From Pantoea sp. AS-PWVM4 (GTDB lineage: Bacteria; Pseudomonadota; Gammaproteobacteria; Enterobacterales; Enterobacteriaceae), in contig NZ_ASZC01000008.1 in the NCBI RefSeq assembly GCF_000468095.1, positions 35,392 to 99,391 of the forward strand: 64,000 nt of DNA, written 5' to 3'. The position numbers were made by a program, and so were the translations under genes. Of this stretch, positions 46,770 through 56,428 are shown piece by piece (the first letter of the stretch is position 1; every line of letters starts with the position of its first letter). The notes under the pieces are model-generated. The model searched no databases. It was not told the DNA's origin and worked only from the letters and a program-made list of their open reading frames with translations.

Positions 46770-48455
46770 TTACAACGCCGTCGGGTGCTGCTGCCAGCCA
46801 ATGTTGTTGCCAGCGTTTCCCCATATATCCAGGCCGGTATTGGTTGTCCCGGTTTTAAGGGCGGGTGAATCGCTGGCGAGTTGCAGGATATTTTTTGCTT
46901 CTTTCATACCCGCCGGCGGCACGAGGGGGAGGGTAAAGCGGAATTTAGGATCGACATATCGCAGCTCGCTGGTGGAAACACCCGCCAGGGCGGCGGGAGC
47001 GGCGGATGACCAGGCTTCAGAGTAAAAGATGCAGTTTTTGAAGGCGTATTTGGTCAGCAACGTGCCAAATTCGGACACTTCCGCAGGGCTGATCAGATTG
47101 GAATTGTCACGGTGTTTCCAGTAAAAAATACAATTCTCCAGCGTCATGGCAAGGGCGGCTGGATTGTCCTCTTTGCGTGGGTTGCAGAAAAGAACATGGT
47201 CATTGGCCTGAGAAACGGTGTCAATAAACAGGCAATTTCGCACGACATTGTTATAGCAATACCAAAAACAACAGGCTTTCTTCCAGTAAATATCCTCGCT
47301 GCGTTGTGTTCGCGCGACGCCATCGTTATAGGAAACAATGTATTCAATCACGTTATTCACACAACCCAGGCCCAGGGTATGGTAGAGCGTATAGATGTCA
47401 TCATTGAGCGGCTTATAACCGTTAGCATGATACCAACTGTTGGAGAAGGGACCCTGAACGAACATAAACGGTTTGGCATTATTGGTCAGATAACCCCAAC
47501 GTAACAGGCAATGATTGCAGTGATAATCCAAATCTAACGCATAGCGATCGGGCGCGGCTGGTCCGGACCCATGCACCTCAAAATTCTGCCCGGTGGCGTA
47601 AGCGCACATGGTCATCCACAGCGGGACATCCGCACGGGCGGTGGTCCATGCATGGGGATCTTTTATCGGGTTATACACATTGGTACGGTAGGACGAGTAA
47701 TAAATATTATCCCAGCCAGATTCCCATTCATCTCCACGAACATCACGGTTTTTATTTTTACTGGCCGCACCAGACAATAAGACACCGTAATTAACAATGT
47801 TGGTGAAAGAAACATCAAGAATACGTACCCCATAGCTTTTTCTTTGATCACCATAATAGGTATCAGGCTCTGAAAGATGGGGGTTGCCACGAATGAATAT
47901 GCCGCAATTAATGTTATCGCCATAGATATCATGAATAAAAACTTTGTGGGCGATGTTTGTTTTGTCTTTAACGGTCAGGTGGATACATGCCACTTCTTTG
48001 GCGGGAGCGGAACCTGCTATCGCGGCCGGATCACCAATAAAGTTAATATGGTGAATTTCCAGATTGCAAATCCCATTGGCATCCCCTCTGAGCGTACCAT
48101 ACAAATAGCCACCGGTATGTTGTTCACCAGGGGGAGAGGAAAGCTGTAACGAGTTGATATTAAAGTTCTGGAAAAGGGTATCAGTGTGACGTGTGGCAGC
48201 GTCTTTAGGATACCAAATCGGGTAAGCACCCTCACCATAGGATGTCAGAACACTCTGCGTGCCAGAACGATTTAAGAAAAAAGCCATTACATTCTGGCTG
48301 ATATAGGACCAGTAGAAATGTGTGCCACGTTTAATTGATACGGTGACAGGATGGCTAACTCCGGATGAAATTACCTCATCCATCGTGCGATAAGGTTTTT
48401 CCAGGCTCCCGTTACCCGGAACCGTCGCTGAAGGATCAACATAGATAAACTTCAT
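46770..48455 (-). CDS. right-handed beta-helix protein, candidate polysaccharide lyase/hydrolase
   Basis: A 561-residue protein opening MKFIYVDPSATVPGNGSLEK, then PYRTMDEVI, the start typical of pectate-lyase-like parallel beta-helix proteins. Repeated short Asn/Ile-rich rungs follow (for example CNLEIHHINFIGD, SYGVRILDVSFTNIVNYGVL, CFWYCYNNVVRNCLFIDTV). No signal peptide is visible, in contrast to its neighbour. It lies 23 nt upstream of the tailspike-like gene and 13 nt behind the acyltransferase, so it is in the EPS operon. Trimming or depolymerising the EPS is the likely role; the family is not identified. Confidence 0.6.
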   Translation of the reverse strand: MKFIYVDPSATVPGNGSLEKPYRTMDEVISSGVSHPVTVSIKRGTHFYWSYISQNVMAFFLNRSGTQSVLTSYGEGAYPIWYPKDAATRHTDTLFQNFNINSLQLSSPPGEQHTGGYLYGTLRGDANGICNLEIHHINFIGDPAAIAGSAPAKEVACIHLTVKDKTNIAHKVFIHDIYGDNINCGIFIRGNPHLSEPDTYYGDQRKSYGVRILDVSFTNIVNYGVLLSGAASKNKNRDVRGDEWESGWDNIYYSSYRTNVYNPIKDPHAWTTARADVPLWMTMCAYATGQNFEVHGSGPAAPDRYALDLDYHCNHCLLRWGYLTNNAKPFMFVQGPFSNSWYHANGYKPLNDDIYTLYHTLGLGCVNNVIEYIVSYNDGVARTQRSEDIYWKKACCFWYCYNNVVRNCLFIDTVSQANDHVLFCNPRKEDNPAALAMTLENCIFYWKHRDNSNLISPAEVSEFGTLLTKYAFKNCIFYSEAWSSAAPAALAGVSTSELRYVDPKFRFTLPLVPPAGMKEAKNILQLASDSPALKTGTTNTGLDIWGNAGNNIGWQQHPTAL

Positions 48456-48468
48456 TCTGGGATACCTT

Positions 48469-49005
48469 TCAGGCTACACGCACCGCGTCTGATTGAAACT
48501 TACGAGTTTTAATAAAAGGTTTCTGTGCGACCACGTAGTGGTCATCAGCAATATTGGTCATGACAATGGCCCCTGCGCCGATCATGACATTGTGGCCAAT
48601 TTCAATATCATCACCGAGGATGCAGGAGTTAACGCCCATAGAAACATTATCACCAATGATAAAATGTTTAGGGTACGGCAACCTATTCCCTCCGACGGTG
48701 CAGCATTGTCGAATATTGAAGTTTTTTCCAATCACGCAACCGCTGTTAATGATGACGGAGTAAGCATGCCAGATAACAAATCCATGACCGATCCTGGTCC
48801 GATAGGAGATCTCCACGCCAAACATAAACTCGTTAAAGAACTTATGCAGAATAACAAAAGCCAGCGTGATGGGATAAAACACCCGCACCCGTTTAGCATG
48901 TAAAGAAGCCAGGCGGTACAGCAGTACAACCAGCTTGGATTTGATGCCAGGATTCATTTTAATTTCAGATAATGTCAGTTTGAGGCTACGAATGATGTTC
49001 GTCAT
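48469..49005 (-). CDS. serine-acetyltransferase-like EPS acyltransferase
   Basis: A 178-residue left-handed beta-helix acyltransferase with hexapeptide repeats (GHGFVIWHAYSVIINSGCVI, then IGDNVSMGVNSCILGDDIEI and GHNVMIGAGAIVMTNIADDH). The N-terminal helical part and overall plan resemble the colanic-acid acetyltransferase WcaB. In this operon it probably acetylates the exopolysaccharide repeat unit. It is separated from the upstream glycosyltransferase by about 105 nt. Acetyl donor and acceptor are inferred. Confidence 0.8.
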   Translation of the reverse strand: MTNIIRSLKLTLSEIKMNPGIKSKLVVLLYRLASLHAKRVRVFYPITLAFVILHKFFNEFMFGVEISYRTRIGHGFVIWHAYSVIINSGCVIGKNFNIRQCCTVGGNRLPYPKHFIIGDNVSMGVNSCILGDDIEIGHNVMIGAGAIVMTNIADDHYVVAQKPFIKTRKFQSDAVRVA

Positions 49006-49110
49006 GATTCACCTTACGCCGGATAGTCATTAATCCTGTTCACAGCGATATCCTGTAAGAACAAAATTTTATTATTTAAAAATAAGTATGATGGGATGAA
49101 AAGTAAAAAA

Positions 49111-49926
49111 TTAAATTTTGGCTCTGTCTACACGATACAGAAGCTCAAGAAATTTTTCTGGTGCGACGCGGGTAGATACCCTAACAAGAAAAGCCGCAAG
49201 GTTGTTAACTACCGAAGCCGTTTTCAATTTGCGTTTCAAATTAAAAAGAGAGACTTCACTTTTGATGTAGTTCAAACCCCTGCGTTTCTTTAACATGCCA
49301 GAGCCTGCCCGCACGTTCAACAGAATATCTGTTAAATTATGTGTTGTGTAATTTTCTGCGATTATTCTTAACCACAGATTGTAATCCTCCATAAATAGAT
49401 GATGTTGATAACCTCCAACGTGATCTACTACGGATTTTCTAAACACGACACTCATATGATTAAACGGATTTTTGAACCGTGAGAAATGTTTAATGTCAGC
49501 ATGCAGTTCAGGTAAGCGTTTAAGTCGATGTTGACCTTCTTCATCAAATTCAATCACTGCGGAACCCAACAAGGCCACATCATTGTTTTCGGACATAAAC
49601 GTCATTTGGCGCTGGAAACGGTGCGGCAGGCATATATCGTCGGTATCCATTCGGGCAATATATTCATATGAGCAATGTTTCATCCCTTCAGCCAGTGCTA
49701 ATCCCAGGCCAATATTTGTTTCCAGTTGCACCCGGTGGATGGGGAGTTTATCTTCCCAACGTGAAACCACCTTTTCCAGTAAGGGTCCAACAGGTCCATC
49801 CATAACCAGAATTATTTCGGTTGGCTGAAGAGTTTGCTGTTCCAGACTACGAAAACAACTATCCAGGTTTTCAGCACTTTCTTTGTAATATAGGGACATC
49901 AACACGGAAAAATGTTGTTGTAACAT
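49111..49926 (-). CDS. family 2 glycosyltransferase, AmsE-like
   Basis: A 271-residue GT-A glycosyltransferase. The nucleotide-sugar fold starts SVLMSLYYKESAENLDSCFR, the DXD motif is in ARMDTDDICLPHRF, and the acceptor/base region is FMEDYNLWLRI. The length and these motifs closely resemble AmsE of the Erwinia amylovora amylovoran operon. It transfers one sugar during repeat-unit assembly on the inner leaflet. It follows the family 4 transferase by 29 nt. Sugar specificity is unknown. Confidence 0.85.
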   Translation of the reverse strand: MLQQHFSVLMSLYYKESAENLDSCFRSLEQQTLQPTEIILVMDGPVGPLLEKVVSRWEDKLPIHRVQLETNIGLGLALAEGMKHCSYEYIARMDTDDICLPHRFQRQMTFMSENNDVALLGSAVIEFDEEGQHRLKRLPELHADIKHFSRFKNPFNHMSVVFRKSVVDHVGGYQHHLFMEDYNLWLRIIAENYTTHNLTDILLNVRAGSGMLKKRRGLNYIKSEVSLFNLKRKLKTASVVNNLAAFLVRVSTRVAPEKFLELLYRVDRAKI

Positions 49927-49955
49927 AAGTCACCTTTTGCTGTGTGTAGAATAAT

Positions 49956-50993
49956 TTAGATTTTTTGGTAAAGTTCGCTGTAGCTAAGTGCCATTTTTTT
50001 GGCTGAGTAATTTTTTAAATAATTATTTTTGGCGTTATCCGCCAGACTGGCTTTTTCATCGGACAGGTAGTACTCGTTGAGGCAGCAGATCAAACCATGC
50101 GTGGTTTTGTTAAATAAATATCCGCTTTTTTGTTCAAAGGCGTTATGTACCTCTTGATGAGGTTCGATATCTGAACAGATAAAGGTCTTTCCTGAAGCCA
50201 TCGCCTCAATCAGTGCTAATGGCAGCCCTTCGGCATGAGACGCTGAGATAAAACAATCAAAATCTTTATACACCGCATGCGGCTGGTCGGTACTGCCATG
50301 AAAAATGATTTTCTCATTGTTGAATTTTTGGCGCAGAAACGTTTCATCGCTACCTTCTCCAATAATATGCAGCTTTGCCATTTTTCCCTGGCACCAGCCA
50401 CTGAAGGCTTCAAGAATTTGCTGAACATTCTTTCTTTTGTTTAGTACACCTAGATAAAAATAGTGGACCTCATTGTCATGATTCTGATGTTGTGGTGGGC
50501 GCGGCTGCTCAACCCCATTGGGAATGGCGGTGACGTTATGCATCGCATGGTAATTGACGCAATGTTTCATCACCGCATAAGAACAGGCGACTTTATGAAA
50601 GTGGCGAATCATATAACGCCCGACCAGGCCTTCGAGCATGCCTTTAACGAATCCCTTGGTCTGGACAAAATCCACTTCGAAATAGTTATGTATCGTGGTG
50701 ACTTGTGGTACAGAGGGGAACGATAAATAGTTAAATATATCCGAGACGGTACAGTGGCTATGAATAACCGAAAAGCCACCTTTACGGATAAATCTCAGTA
50801 TCTGTACTATGGCGGTACGTTTGAAGACGGTGATTTTAGCCCGCGTGGCGAATTCCTCTTCCCTTTCACCGCCATTCAGCGCCAGAACTTCAATATCATA
50901 AAACGCAGGCAGGTTTTTGATGATGTTAAGGCATACGTTAACCGGTCCCGCATTTTTCAAACTTGGGACAATAAAAAGGATTTTATTTTTCAT
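49956..50993 (-). CDS. family 4 glycosyltransferase
   Basis: A 345-residue GT-B glycosyltransferase. The N-domain starts KILFIVPSLKNAGPVNVCLN. The C-domain shows YFYLGVLNKRKNVQQILEAF, LHIIGEGSDETFL and the E-X7-E donor motif in SASHAEGLPLALIEAMASGK. It adds a sugar to the lipid-linked repeat unit. It lies between the EpsG-like polymerase and the AmsE-like transferase. Specificity cannot be predicted. Confidence 0.87.
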   Translation of the reverse strand: MKNKILFIVPSLKNAGPVNVCLNIIKNLPAFYDIEVLALNGGEREEEFATRAKITVFKRTAIVQILRFIRKGGFSVIHSHCTVSDIFNYLSFPSVPQVTTIHNYFEVDFVQTKGFVKGMLEGLVGRYMIRHFHKVACSYAVMKHCVNYHAMHNVTAIPNGVEQPRPPQHQNHDNEVHYFYLGVLNKRKNVQQILEAFSGWCQGKMAKLHIIGEGSDETFLRQKFNNEKIIFHGSTDQPHAVYKDFDCFISASHAEGLPLALIEAMASGKTFICSDIEPHQEVHNAFEQKSGYLFNKTTHGLICCLNEYYLSDEKASLADNAKNNYLKNYSAKKMALSYSELYQKI

Positions 50994-51022
50994 TTTTTGG
51001 GTCTTTTAATAGGGTAGTAAGG

Positions 51023-52279
51023 TTATCTGTGTTTTATCCAGTAGCCGTCATAATCAATATCATTGAGATATTTCTCAAAGTCCTGTTCACTGTAATTAAG
51101 AAGGAAAACCGGGCTGGTCCAGGCATATGACCAGAGTCCTCCCATCGTTAACGTTCTGCGTTGGGTATAAATATTGATAATCAGCAAGCTAAGTAACGCA
51201 AATACGACAAGATAGTTTCTGAGTAGCAGGCGAAATTTTGCCGAGTCAACTCCGGTTGAGAACAAATAAACATAACAAATGCGGATCGCCAGCAAGTATT
51301 GTGCAATGTTGAGATAACGCCCCATTGCGGTATATGAGACAGACATGATGAAACAGCAGGGAATGAAGAGGTTTAAAAACCGATCAAAACCTTTCACCTC
51401 TCCTTTGCTGAAAAGATAGAAAACGAAAGAAGCCAATCCGAGTGAACGGGTAATAATGGCGACCATAATGGTGTTGCTGTCATTGGGCGTTGCGCTAAAG
51501 CTACCATCAACATAACCCCCCATAGCATAGTCACCAATGCCCATAAACCCGATGCTGGGCAGAATTGAACGCAGTGCCACAGAACTCAGCAGCCAGAAGA
51601 AGATGCTTAACGGTAAGACAAATTTCTTTTCAACTTTAAAGAACAGGCTTGCCACGAAGACAAGAGAGACAAACACCATCGAAAAGTGCATCAGCAATGC
51701 AAGCAGCACAAATACACCGCAGCGCAGTTTGCTTCTGCTGAAGTAACAGGTAACGGCATAAATCATAAACACCAGTGCCGTACCGTAGCGGATACCCAGC
51801 ACGAGGTTCAAAATATTCAGCGCCGAAAAAACCGTAAAATAGGTGAGGGCCAATCTGGTTGATGAAACCTCTCTGTTTTCTCTTCCCGAACTGTCTATCA
51901 ATGTCACATTACGGAATGCAGCGAGTAACAAGTAACACATCACGCCACCGTAAAATGCCGGGATAAAAAAGAACGGAATATTCAGCAGCTGGAAAATCCA
52001 GCCATTAACATAAAGCAGGATATCGGTATGGGCACTGGCAATATCAGAAAAATGCGTACCTGGACCATAAGCATGGATTTCCAGATAGCGCCTGTAGAGA
52101 TCCCCTAATGGCGGTATCTTGATCAGCAGAAAGAAATAGAACATCGACATCACCAGAAAGGGCAGTCGGTTCATCCCTTTTTTATCCAGAGATAAAAAGG
52201 AAAGTATCAACCCACCTATTGGAATGGTCATGCTCATTGCTAAGCTCAGCGGCATTAGCTTATTCATTCTCATCATCAT
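51023..52279 (-). CDS. EpsG/Wzy-like exopolysaccharide polymerase
   Basis: A 418-residue membrane protein with about ten hydrophobic helices and a periplasmic loop containing YRRYLEIHAYGPGTHF. The arrangement GDLYRRYLE...DILLYVNGWIFQLL is like EpsG-family polymerases, which join repeat units at the periplasmic face. The start overlaps the preceding transferase stop by ATGA; MNKLM four codons in is an alternative. It is the only Wzy candidate in the operon. Polymerase function is inferred from topology and context. Confidence 0.75.
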   Translation of the reverse strand: MMMRMNKLMPLSLAMSMTIPIGGLILSFLSLDKKGMNRLPFLVMSMFYFFLLIKIPPLGDLYRRYLEIHAYGPGTHFSDIASAHTDILLYVNGWIFQLLNIPFFFIPAFYGGVMCYLLLAAFRNVTLIDSSGRENREVSSTRLALTYFTVFSALNILNLVLGIRYGTALVFMIYAVTCYFSRSKLRCGVFVLLALLMHFSMVFVSLVFVASLFFKVEKKFVLPLSIFFWLLSSVALRSILPSIGFMGIGDYAMGGYVDGSFSATPNDSNTIMVAIITRSLGLASFVFYLFSKGEVKGFDRFLNLFIPCCFIMSVSYTAMGRYLNIAQYLLAIRICYVYLFSTGVDSAKFRLLLRNYLVVFALLSLLIINIYTQRRTLTMGGLWSYAWTSPVFLLNYSEQDFEKYLNDIDYDGYWIKHR

Positions 52280-53154
52280 AAGCGGACCTTTAGTGATTGT
52301 TTCTGAATGCTAATAAGCTTTCTGATTTTATGTCTGGCAAGGATCAGAAAATTATCAATGCTGGGGTGGTAGAAGAATTCTCTGAGATTAATTTCATCCT
52401 TTCTGTTCAGCTTGTCCTGAAAATAGAGCGAGTTCAGGTGCTGACGGCTCAGAGAAGGTTTATGTGTCGTAATAAATTTTTGATAACCCTGCCATGCCTT
52501 GCTGCCAGTGGTAATACGTGGGCGATCATCTTCAATATTAACGACATAGCTGGCGTCATCAATTCTGTAACATGAACCATACTGCATGATCATGCGATAC
52601 CAGAGGTCATAATCTTGCCAGGCAGGAAAGTTGATATCAAAGCCACCAATGTTTTTCATCATGCGGGTTTCGATGAATACCTGGTTACCCACCCAATTTT
52701 TAAATCCCATCATATTTAGTGTGATGTCACCGACATAACTCTTCCATTTTTTCTCAATGTGACGATTTTTGAAGATCATGTTGGCGCAAAGAAATGATTT
52801 ATTCAGTCTCTGGCTGGCAGTGACAAAATTCGCGATTCTGCTATGCAGAAAATAGTCGTCATCATCCAGGCCAGTAATAAATTCACCTTTGGCGATGGCA
52901 ATGCAACGATTACGCGCATAACAGGCTCCCATCGGGACATCATTTCTAAGATAGATAATGCGGCCATCCCGTTTTTTCATCTCCGCAATCACCATTTGGG
53001 TATTATCAGACGAACCATCATCACAAATAATAATTTCCAGGTTCGTATAGGTCTGGTTTTGAACCGATGCTATGGCACGTTTAACCAGTGACGAGCGATT
53101 GTGGGTTGGAATATAAATCGTCACTAAAGGTTGTGCTGCGTACTTAGCATTCAT
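52276..53154 (-). CDS. family 2 glycosyltransferase (AmsB-like)
   Basis: A 292-residue GT-A transferase with the classic start VTIYIPTHNRSSLVKRAIAS, then IIICDDGSSDNT, DXD in TGLDDDDYFLHSRI, and WQDYDLWYRMI near residue 193. The length is close to AmsB of the amylovoran operon, though the exact orthology is uncertain. It lies 91 nt behind the second Wzc gene and is translationally coupled to the polymerase. Confidence 0.82.
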   Translation of the reverse strand: MNAKYAAQPLVTIYIPTHNRSSLVKRAIASVQNQTYTNLEIIICDDGSSDNTQMVIAEMKKRDGRIIYLRNDVPMGACYARNRCIAIAKGEFITGLDDDDYFLHSRIANFVTASQRLNKSFLCANMIFKNRHIEKKWKSYVGDITLNMMGFKNWVGNQVFIETRMMKNIGGFDINFPAWQDYDLWYRMIMQYGSCYRIDDASYVVNIEDDRPRITTGSKAWQGYQKFITTHKPSLSRQHLNSLYFQDKLNRKDEINLREFFYHPSIDNFLILARHKIRKLISIQKQSLKVRL

Positions 53155-53245
53155 AATGCTGATCTCCTGGGGAATATAATGGACATTCCACTTCGTGTGA
53201 AATGTTAAAGTTAATTAAGTGCGTAGCTACGCGTGAATAATTATT

Positions 53246-55399
53246 TTATCCTTGCCTGGCGGACTCATAAGTATATTGGATATTGCTGTAACGGTAATAT
53301 CCATAGGAACGAAGTTTGGTCCCATTCAGAATACATCCATTAATATGAATACCGTTGCGTTCAAAACGACGCTGACTGATTTCAACTTCCTTGAGGGTAT
53401 TTTTTTCGCAGCGTACTACCAGCATGGTCGTTCCGGCGTAGGCACCAATAATCTCCGCGTCCGTAACGGCCAGCACCGGGGGCGTGTCTACCACCACTAA
53501 ATCGTAATTTTTCTCAGCCCAGCGCATCAGATCACCAAACCGTCGGCTCATCAGGAGTTCGGTAAAACCCTGGTCAAGGGTGCCACGACCAATAAAGTGC
53601 AGATCATCGCTGATGGTTATTGGCTGGATTGATTCAATGGGGTACTTCGCCGCCAGAATATTTGATAATCCTGCTTTTGCCTTAACATTGAAAATATGAT
53701 GCGCGGTACCTCTTCTTAAATCGGCATCAATCAGCAGCACTTTCTTCCCTGTTTGCGCCATCACCGCACTGAAATTGGTGCTGATGAAGGTTTTCCCCAC
53801 ACTGGCGCTGGCGCCTGAAATCATCAGAATGTTGTTACGTGCTTCCAGCATGGAAAAATGTATATTGGTTCTCAAACTACGCAACGCTTCAATCGCCAGA
53901 TCCGTGGGGTTTTCCCGCAGAAGAAAGGCTTTTGCCATTTTGTAGATGTTCTTCTTATTACTTTTTTCCAGCCAGGGTGAAAACGGAATGCTGGAATAAA
54001 CGGTCATTCCCTGTTCTTCTAATTCCTCTGATGTTTCCACCGCTTTATCCAGTACAAATCGGATAAAAATCACATTTATCGACACTAAAAGGCCAAGCAA
54101 CAAGCCTTGAATAATGATGAGGTATTTATTCGGTGAAACCGGTTCAGGATCATCAAGCGGATGGTCAAGCACGCGCGCATTACCTATCGCACTGGATACG
54201 GCGATGTTCAGTTCCTGTTGTCTGCTCAGCAAGTGCATATAAAGTGCTTGTCCGGAATCAACATCACGGGTCAGGCGTAATATTTCCTGCTGCACGGCGG
54301 GCATCGCCGCTATCTTCTCTTTCAACCCATCTCTTGCTGCCAGCAGCGTCTGGCGTTTATCCAGCAGCGTTTTATACATCGGATGATCTTTGGTATAGAG
54401 CTGTGAGATGTCAGCTTCGTTGATGGTCAACTCATTGAGTTGATTATCAATATCTACCGACTGGTCAAGCACCGATTGCGCTTCCAGCGGCAGATCGACG
54501 GTGCCGTTTTTTTCTCTGGCAGCATTCAGCTTATCTTCATTACGGTCTAACTCACTGCGCACTTCGGGGAGCTGCTGGTTCAAATACACCAGGCTGCGAC
54601 TATCCTGCGCAACCTGCTCGCTAATATTCTGGTGAAGATAATGTGAGGCGATATTATCCAGCACCCGCATGGTTTCGTGTTGATCTTCTCCGGTCAATGT
54701 CAGTCTGATCATGCTGCTATTGATATCCGGGTCCTGCGCGCTCAGCTGATGTTGAAGCTTGTTGATTGCGTTCAGTCTGGAGAGATAAGTCGCAGTGAAT
54801 TGCGTCCCCGGCAGCGCGTTGATGCTGGCAACCAGGATTTGCATGCCTGCGTGCGCAAAAACTTTGCCGGTTTCAGCCACAAAGGAGGCATTGCCCCAGT
54901 TAATCTGATAATGGCGGCTATCCAGCACCGTTAATGTCACCTGCTCGCTGTTGTCGTCAGTGGTGCCGGGTAAAAAAAGTTGGCTGACGTCAATTTCACC
55001 CGAAGATTTTCCTGTCAACGTTGCCAACGCTGAACCAATAATCGGCATGTGCTTCGGCTCAACCACCACCTGCAAATTAAGGTCGTCCACCGTTGCACCG
55101 AGGATATGGCGTGATTGCAGTAATTTCACATCGATAGCTGACACCGGTTTGCCATCAGGCAGCGGCGTACTGTTCTGATTAGCCAGAATAGCGTTGGCGC
55201 GTTGCGGCTCTAACTGAATCAGTGCATTGGCCTGATAGATGACGGGCGTCAACAACGTATAGACCCACGCCATCAGCATAAAACTGACGGTGATAACCAG
55301 TATCAAATAGCGGGAGTCGAGCAGTTCCGCGAAGAGTCGACTGGTATCGACCCCCTCTTCGTCATCCATTAGCATGTTTACAACCGGTTTCATGGCCAT
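53246..55399 (-). CDS. Wzc-type tyrosine kinase/polysaccharide co-polymerase (copy 2)
   Basis: A 717-residue bacterial tyrosine kinase that controls EPS chain length and export. It has an N-terminal Wzz domain with two membrane helices (near residues 33 and 430), a periplasmic coiled-coil (ISQLYTKDHPMYKTLLDKRQ), and a BY-kinase domain with Walker A GASASVGKTF, Walker A' LLIDADLRRG and Walker B VVVDTPPVLA. The C-terminal tyrosine cluster is YGYYRYSNIQYTYES. It is clearly paralogous to the Wzc gene at 56429-58633. No Wzb phosphatase or Wza channel is adjacent. Confidence 0.92.
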   Translation of the reverse strand: MAMKPVVNMLMDDEEGVDTSRLFAELLDSRYLILVITVSFMLMAWVYTLLTPVIYQANALIQLEPQRANAILANQNSTPLPDGKPVSAIDVKLLQSRHILGATVDDLNLQVVVEPKHMPIIGSALATLTGKSSGEIDVSQLFLPGTTDDNSEQVTLTVLDSRHYQINWGNASFVAETGKVFAHAGMQILVASINALPGTQFTATYLSRLNAINKLQHQLSAQDPDINSSMIRLTLTGEDQHETMRVLDNIASHYLHQNISEQVAQDSRSLVYLNQQLPEVRSELDRNEDKLNAAREKNGTVDLPLEAQSVLDQSVDIDNQLNELTINEADISQLYTKDHPMYKTLLDKRQTLLAARDGLKEKIAAMPAVQQEILRLTRDVDSGQALYMHLLSRQQELNIAVSSAIGNARVLDHPLDDPEPVSPNKYLIIIQGLLLGLLVSINVIFIRFVLDKAVETSEELEEQGMTVYSSIPFSPWLEKSNKKNIYKMAKAFLLRENPTDLAIEALRSLRTNIHFSMLEARNNILMISGASASVGKTFISTNFSAVMAQTGKKVLLIDADLRRGTAHHIFNVKAKAGLSNILAAKYPIESIQPITISDDLHFIGRGTLDQGFTELLMSRRFGDLMRWAEKNYDLVVVDTPPVLAVTDAEIIGAYAGTTMLVVRCEKNTLKEVEISQRRFERNGIHINGCILNGTKLRSYGYYRYSNIQYTYESARQG

Positions 55400-55639
55400 G
55401 GTTTTTATCCTGTTATCTTTGTACAGAAGTTACAGGCATAGCCCGCGCCAGATGATCGACGGAGAGAGACGACACTCAGATTGAATGTGTATGCGCTGCT
55501 GTAAAGTAGTCATATAAAATAAATCCAAAAAAATAAAAAATGGGCTATTGGTTTTACGTTCTTGATACAAGGATTTTAAAAATTAAAAATGTCCCGGAAA
55601 ATTTTCTGTCGTAAGTGTTATTGTTTTCTTTCATCCATA

Positions 55640-56383
55640 TCAATAGCGAAAACGACTCATTTTTACCGATAAGAAACTATCGCGCAGTTTGTCCAGCGCG
55701 CGCCATTTACTGGTTATCCCTTGCGACTGCACCAGGGCATAATTAAGTGAGTTAACAACCTGTATGGCAATATTGATTTTCTCCGTTTTCAACAAGTCGA
55801 GTCGACTAAAAAATCCCGTATCACAACCGTTTAATGCAAACTGGCTGTCGAATACGCCCATATTTCTTGCTGAAAATTTCTCGATTAATGAGCGATAGAT
55901 CACCAGACCTAACCCCAATGATTTAACCGTGCTCTCGGTGTTGATGTTGAAACCGTCGGCGGCTTTACACACCGCTTCATTAATAATTGGATAATAAACC
56001 CGGCCATCGACACGCCCACGAATACTCGGGATTTGTAAGTCCACCCCTTGCTTATGGTAGCGATCCAGACGTTTTATATATTCTTTGTTCAGAACACTGT
56101 CATCATCGCAAAAGATAAAGCGGTCATAGCTTGCATTTTTGCTGATAACATTGTTGCAGACTTCGCCCAATGGCAGATCACCAATTGACTCTTTAATGTC
56201 GATATTATTGACACAAAAGCCCAGGGTATGAATGAAGTCTTTATCAAATCGCAGCGGATTCGGTCCCCGATTGATGATCAGGAGATCGGTATCGGCACAA
56301 GATTTATTCATCATGCCATTAAGAACGCGTGAGTCTTTATAATTTTTACCGCTTAAAATTACAACGAAGATTGTTTTACGCAT
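55640..56383 (-). CDS. uncharacterised GT-A-like glycosyltransferase between the two wzc copies
   Basis: A 247-residue protein starting MRKTIFVVILSGKNYKDSRV with AAAGG upstream. The segment YDRFIFCDDDSVLNKEYIKR has a DDD motif placed as in GT-A nucleotide-sugar binding, and a second conserved-looking block is LNGCDTGFFSRLDLL. I do not recognise the family with certainty. Its place in the operon fits a role in repeat-unit assembly. A 240-nt gap separates it from the following wzc copy, perhaps with an internal promoter. Confidence 0.65.
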   Translation of the reverse strand: MRKTIFVVILSGKNYKDSRVLNGMMNKSCADTDLLIINRGPNPLRFDKDFIHTLGFCVNNIDIKESIGDLPLGEVCNNVISKNASYDRFIFCDDDSVLNKEYIKRLDRYHKQGVDLQIPSIRGRVDGRVYYPIINEAVCKAADGFNINTESTVKSLGLGLVIYRSLIEKFSARNMGVFDSQFALNGCDTGFFSRLDLLKTEKINIAIQVVNSLNYALVQSQGITSKWRALDKLRDSFLSVKMSRFRY

Positions 56384-56428
56384 AGGAAAACCTTTAACCA
56401 TTGAGTTTAGCGTTTAAAAACACCCTGA

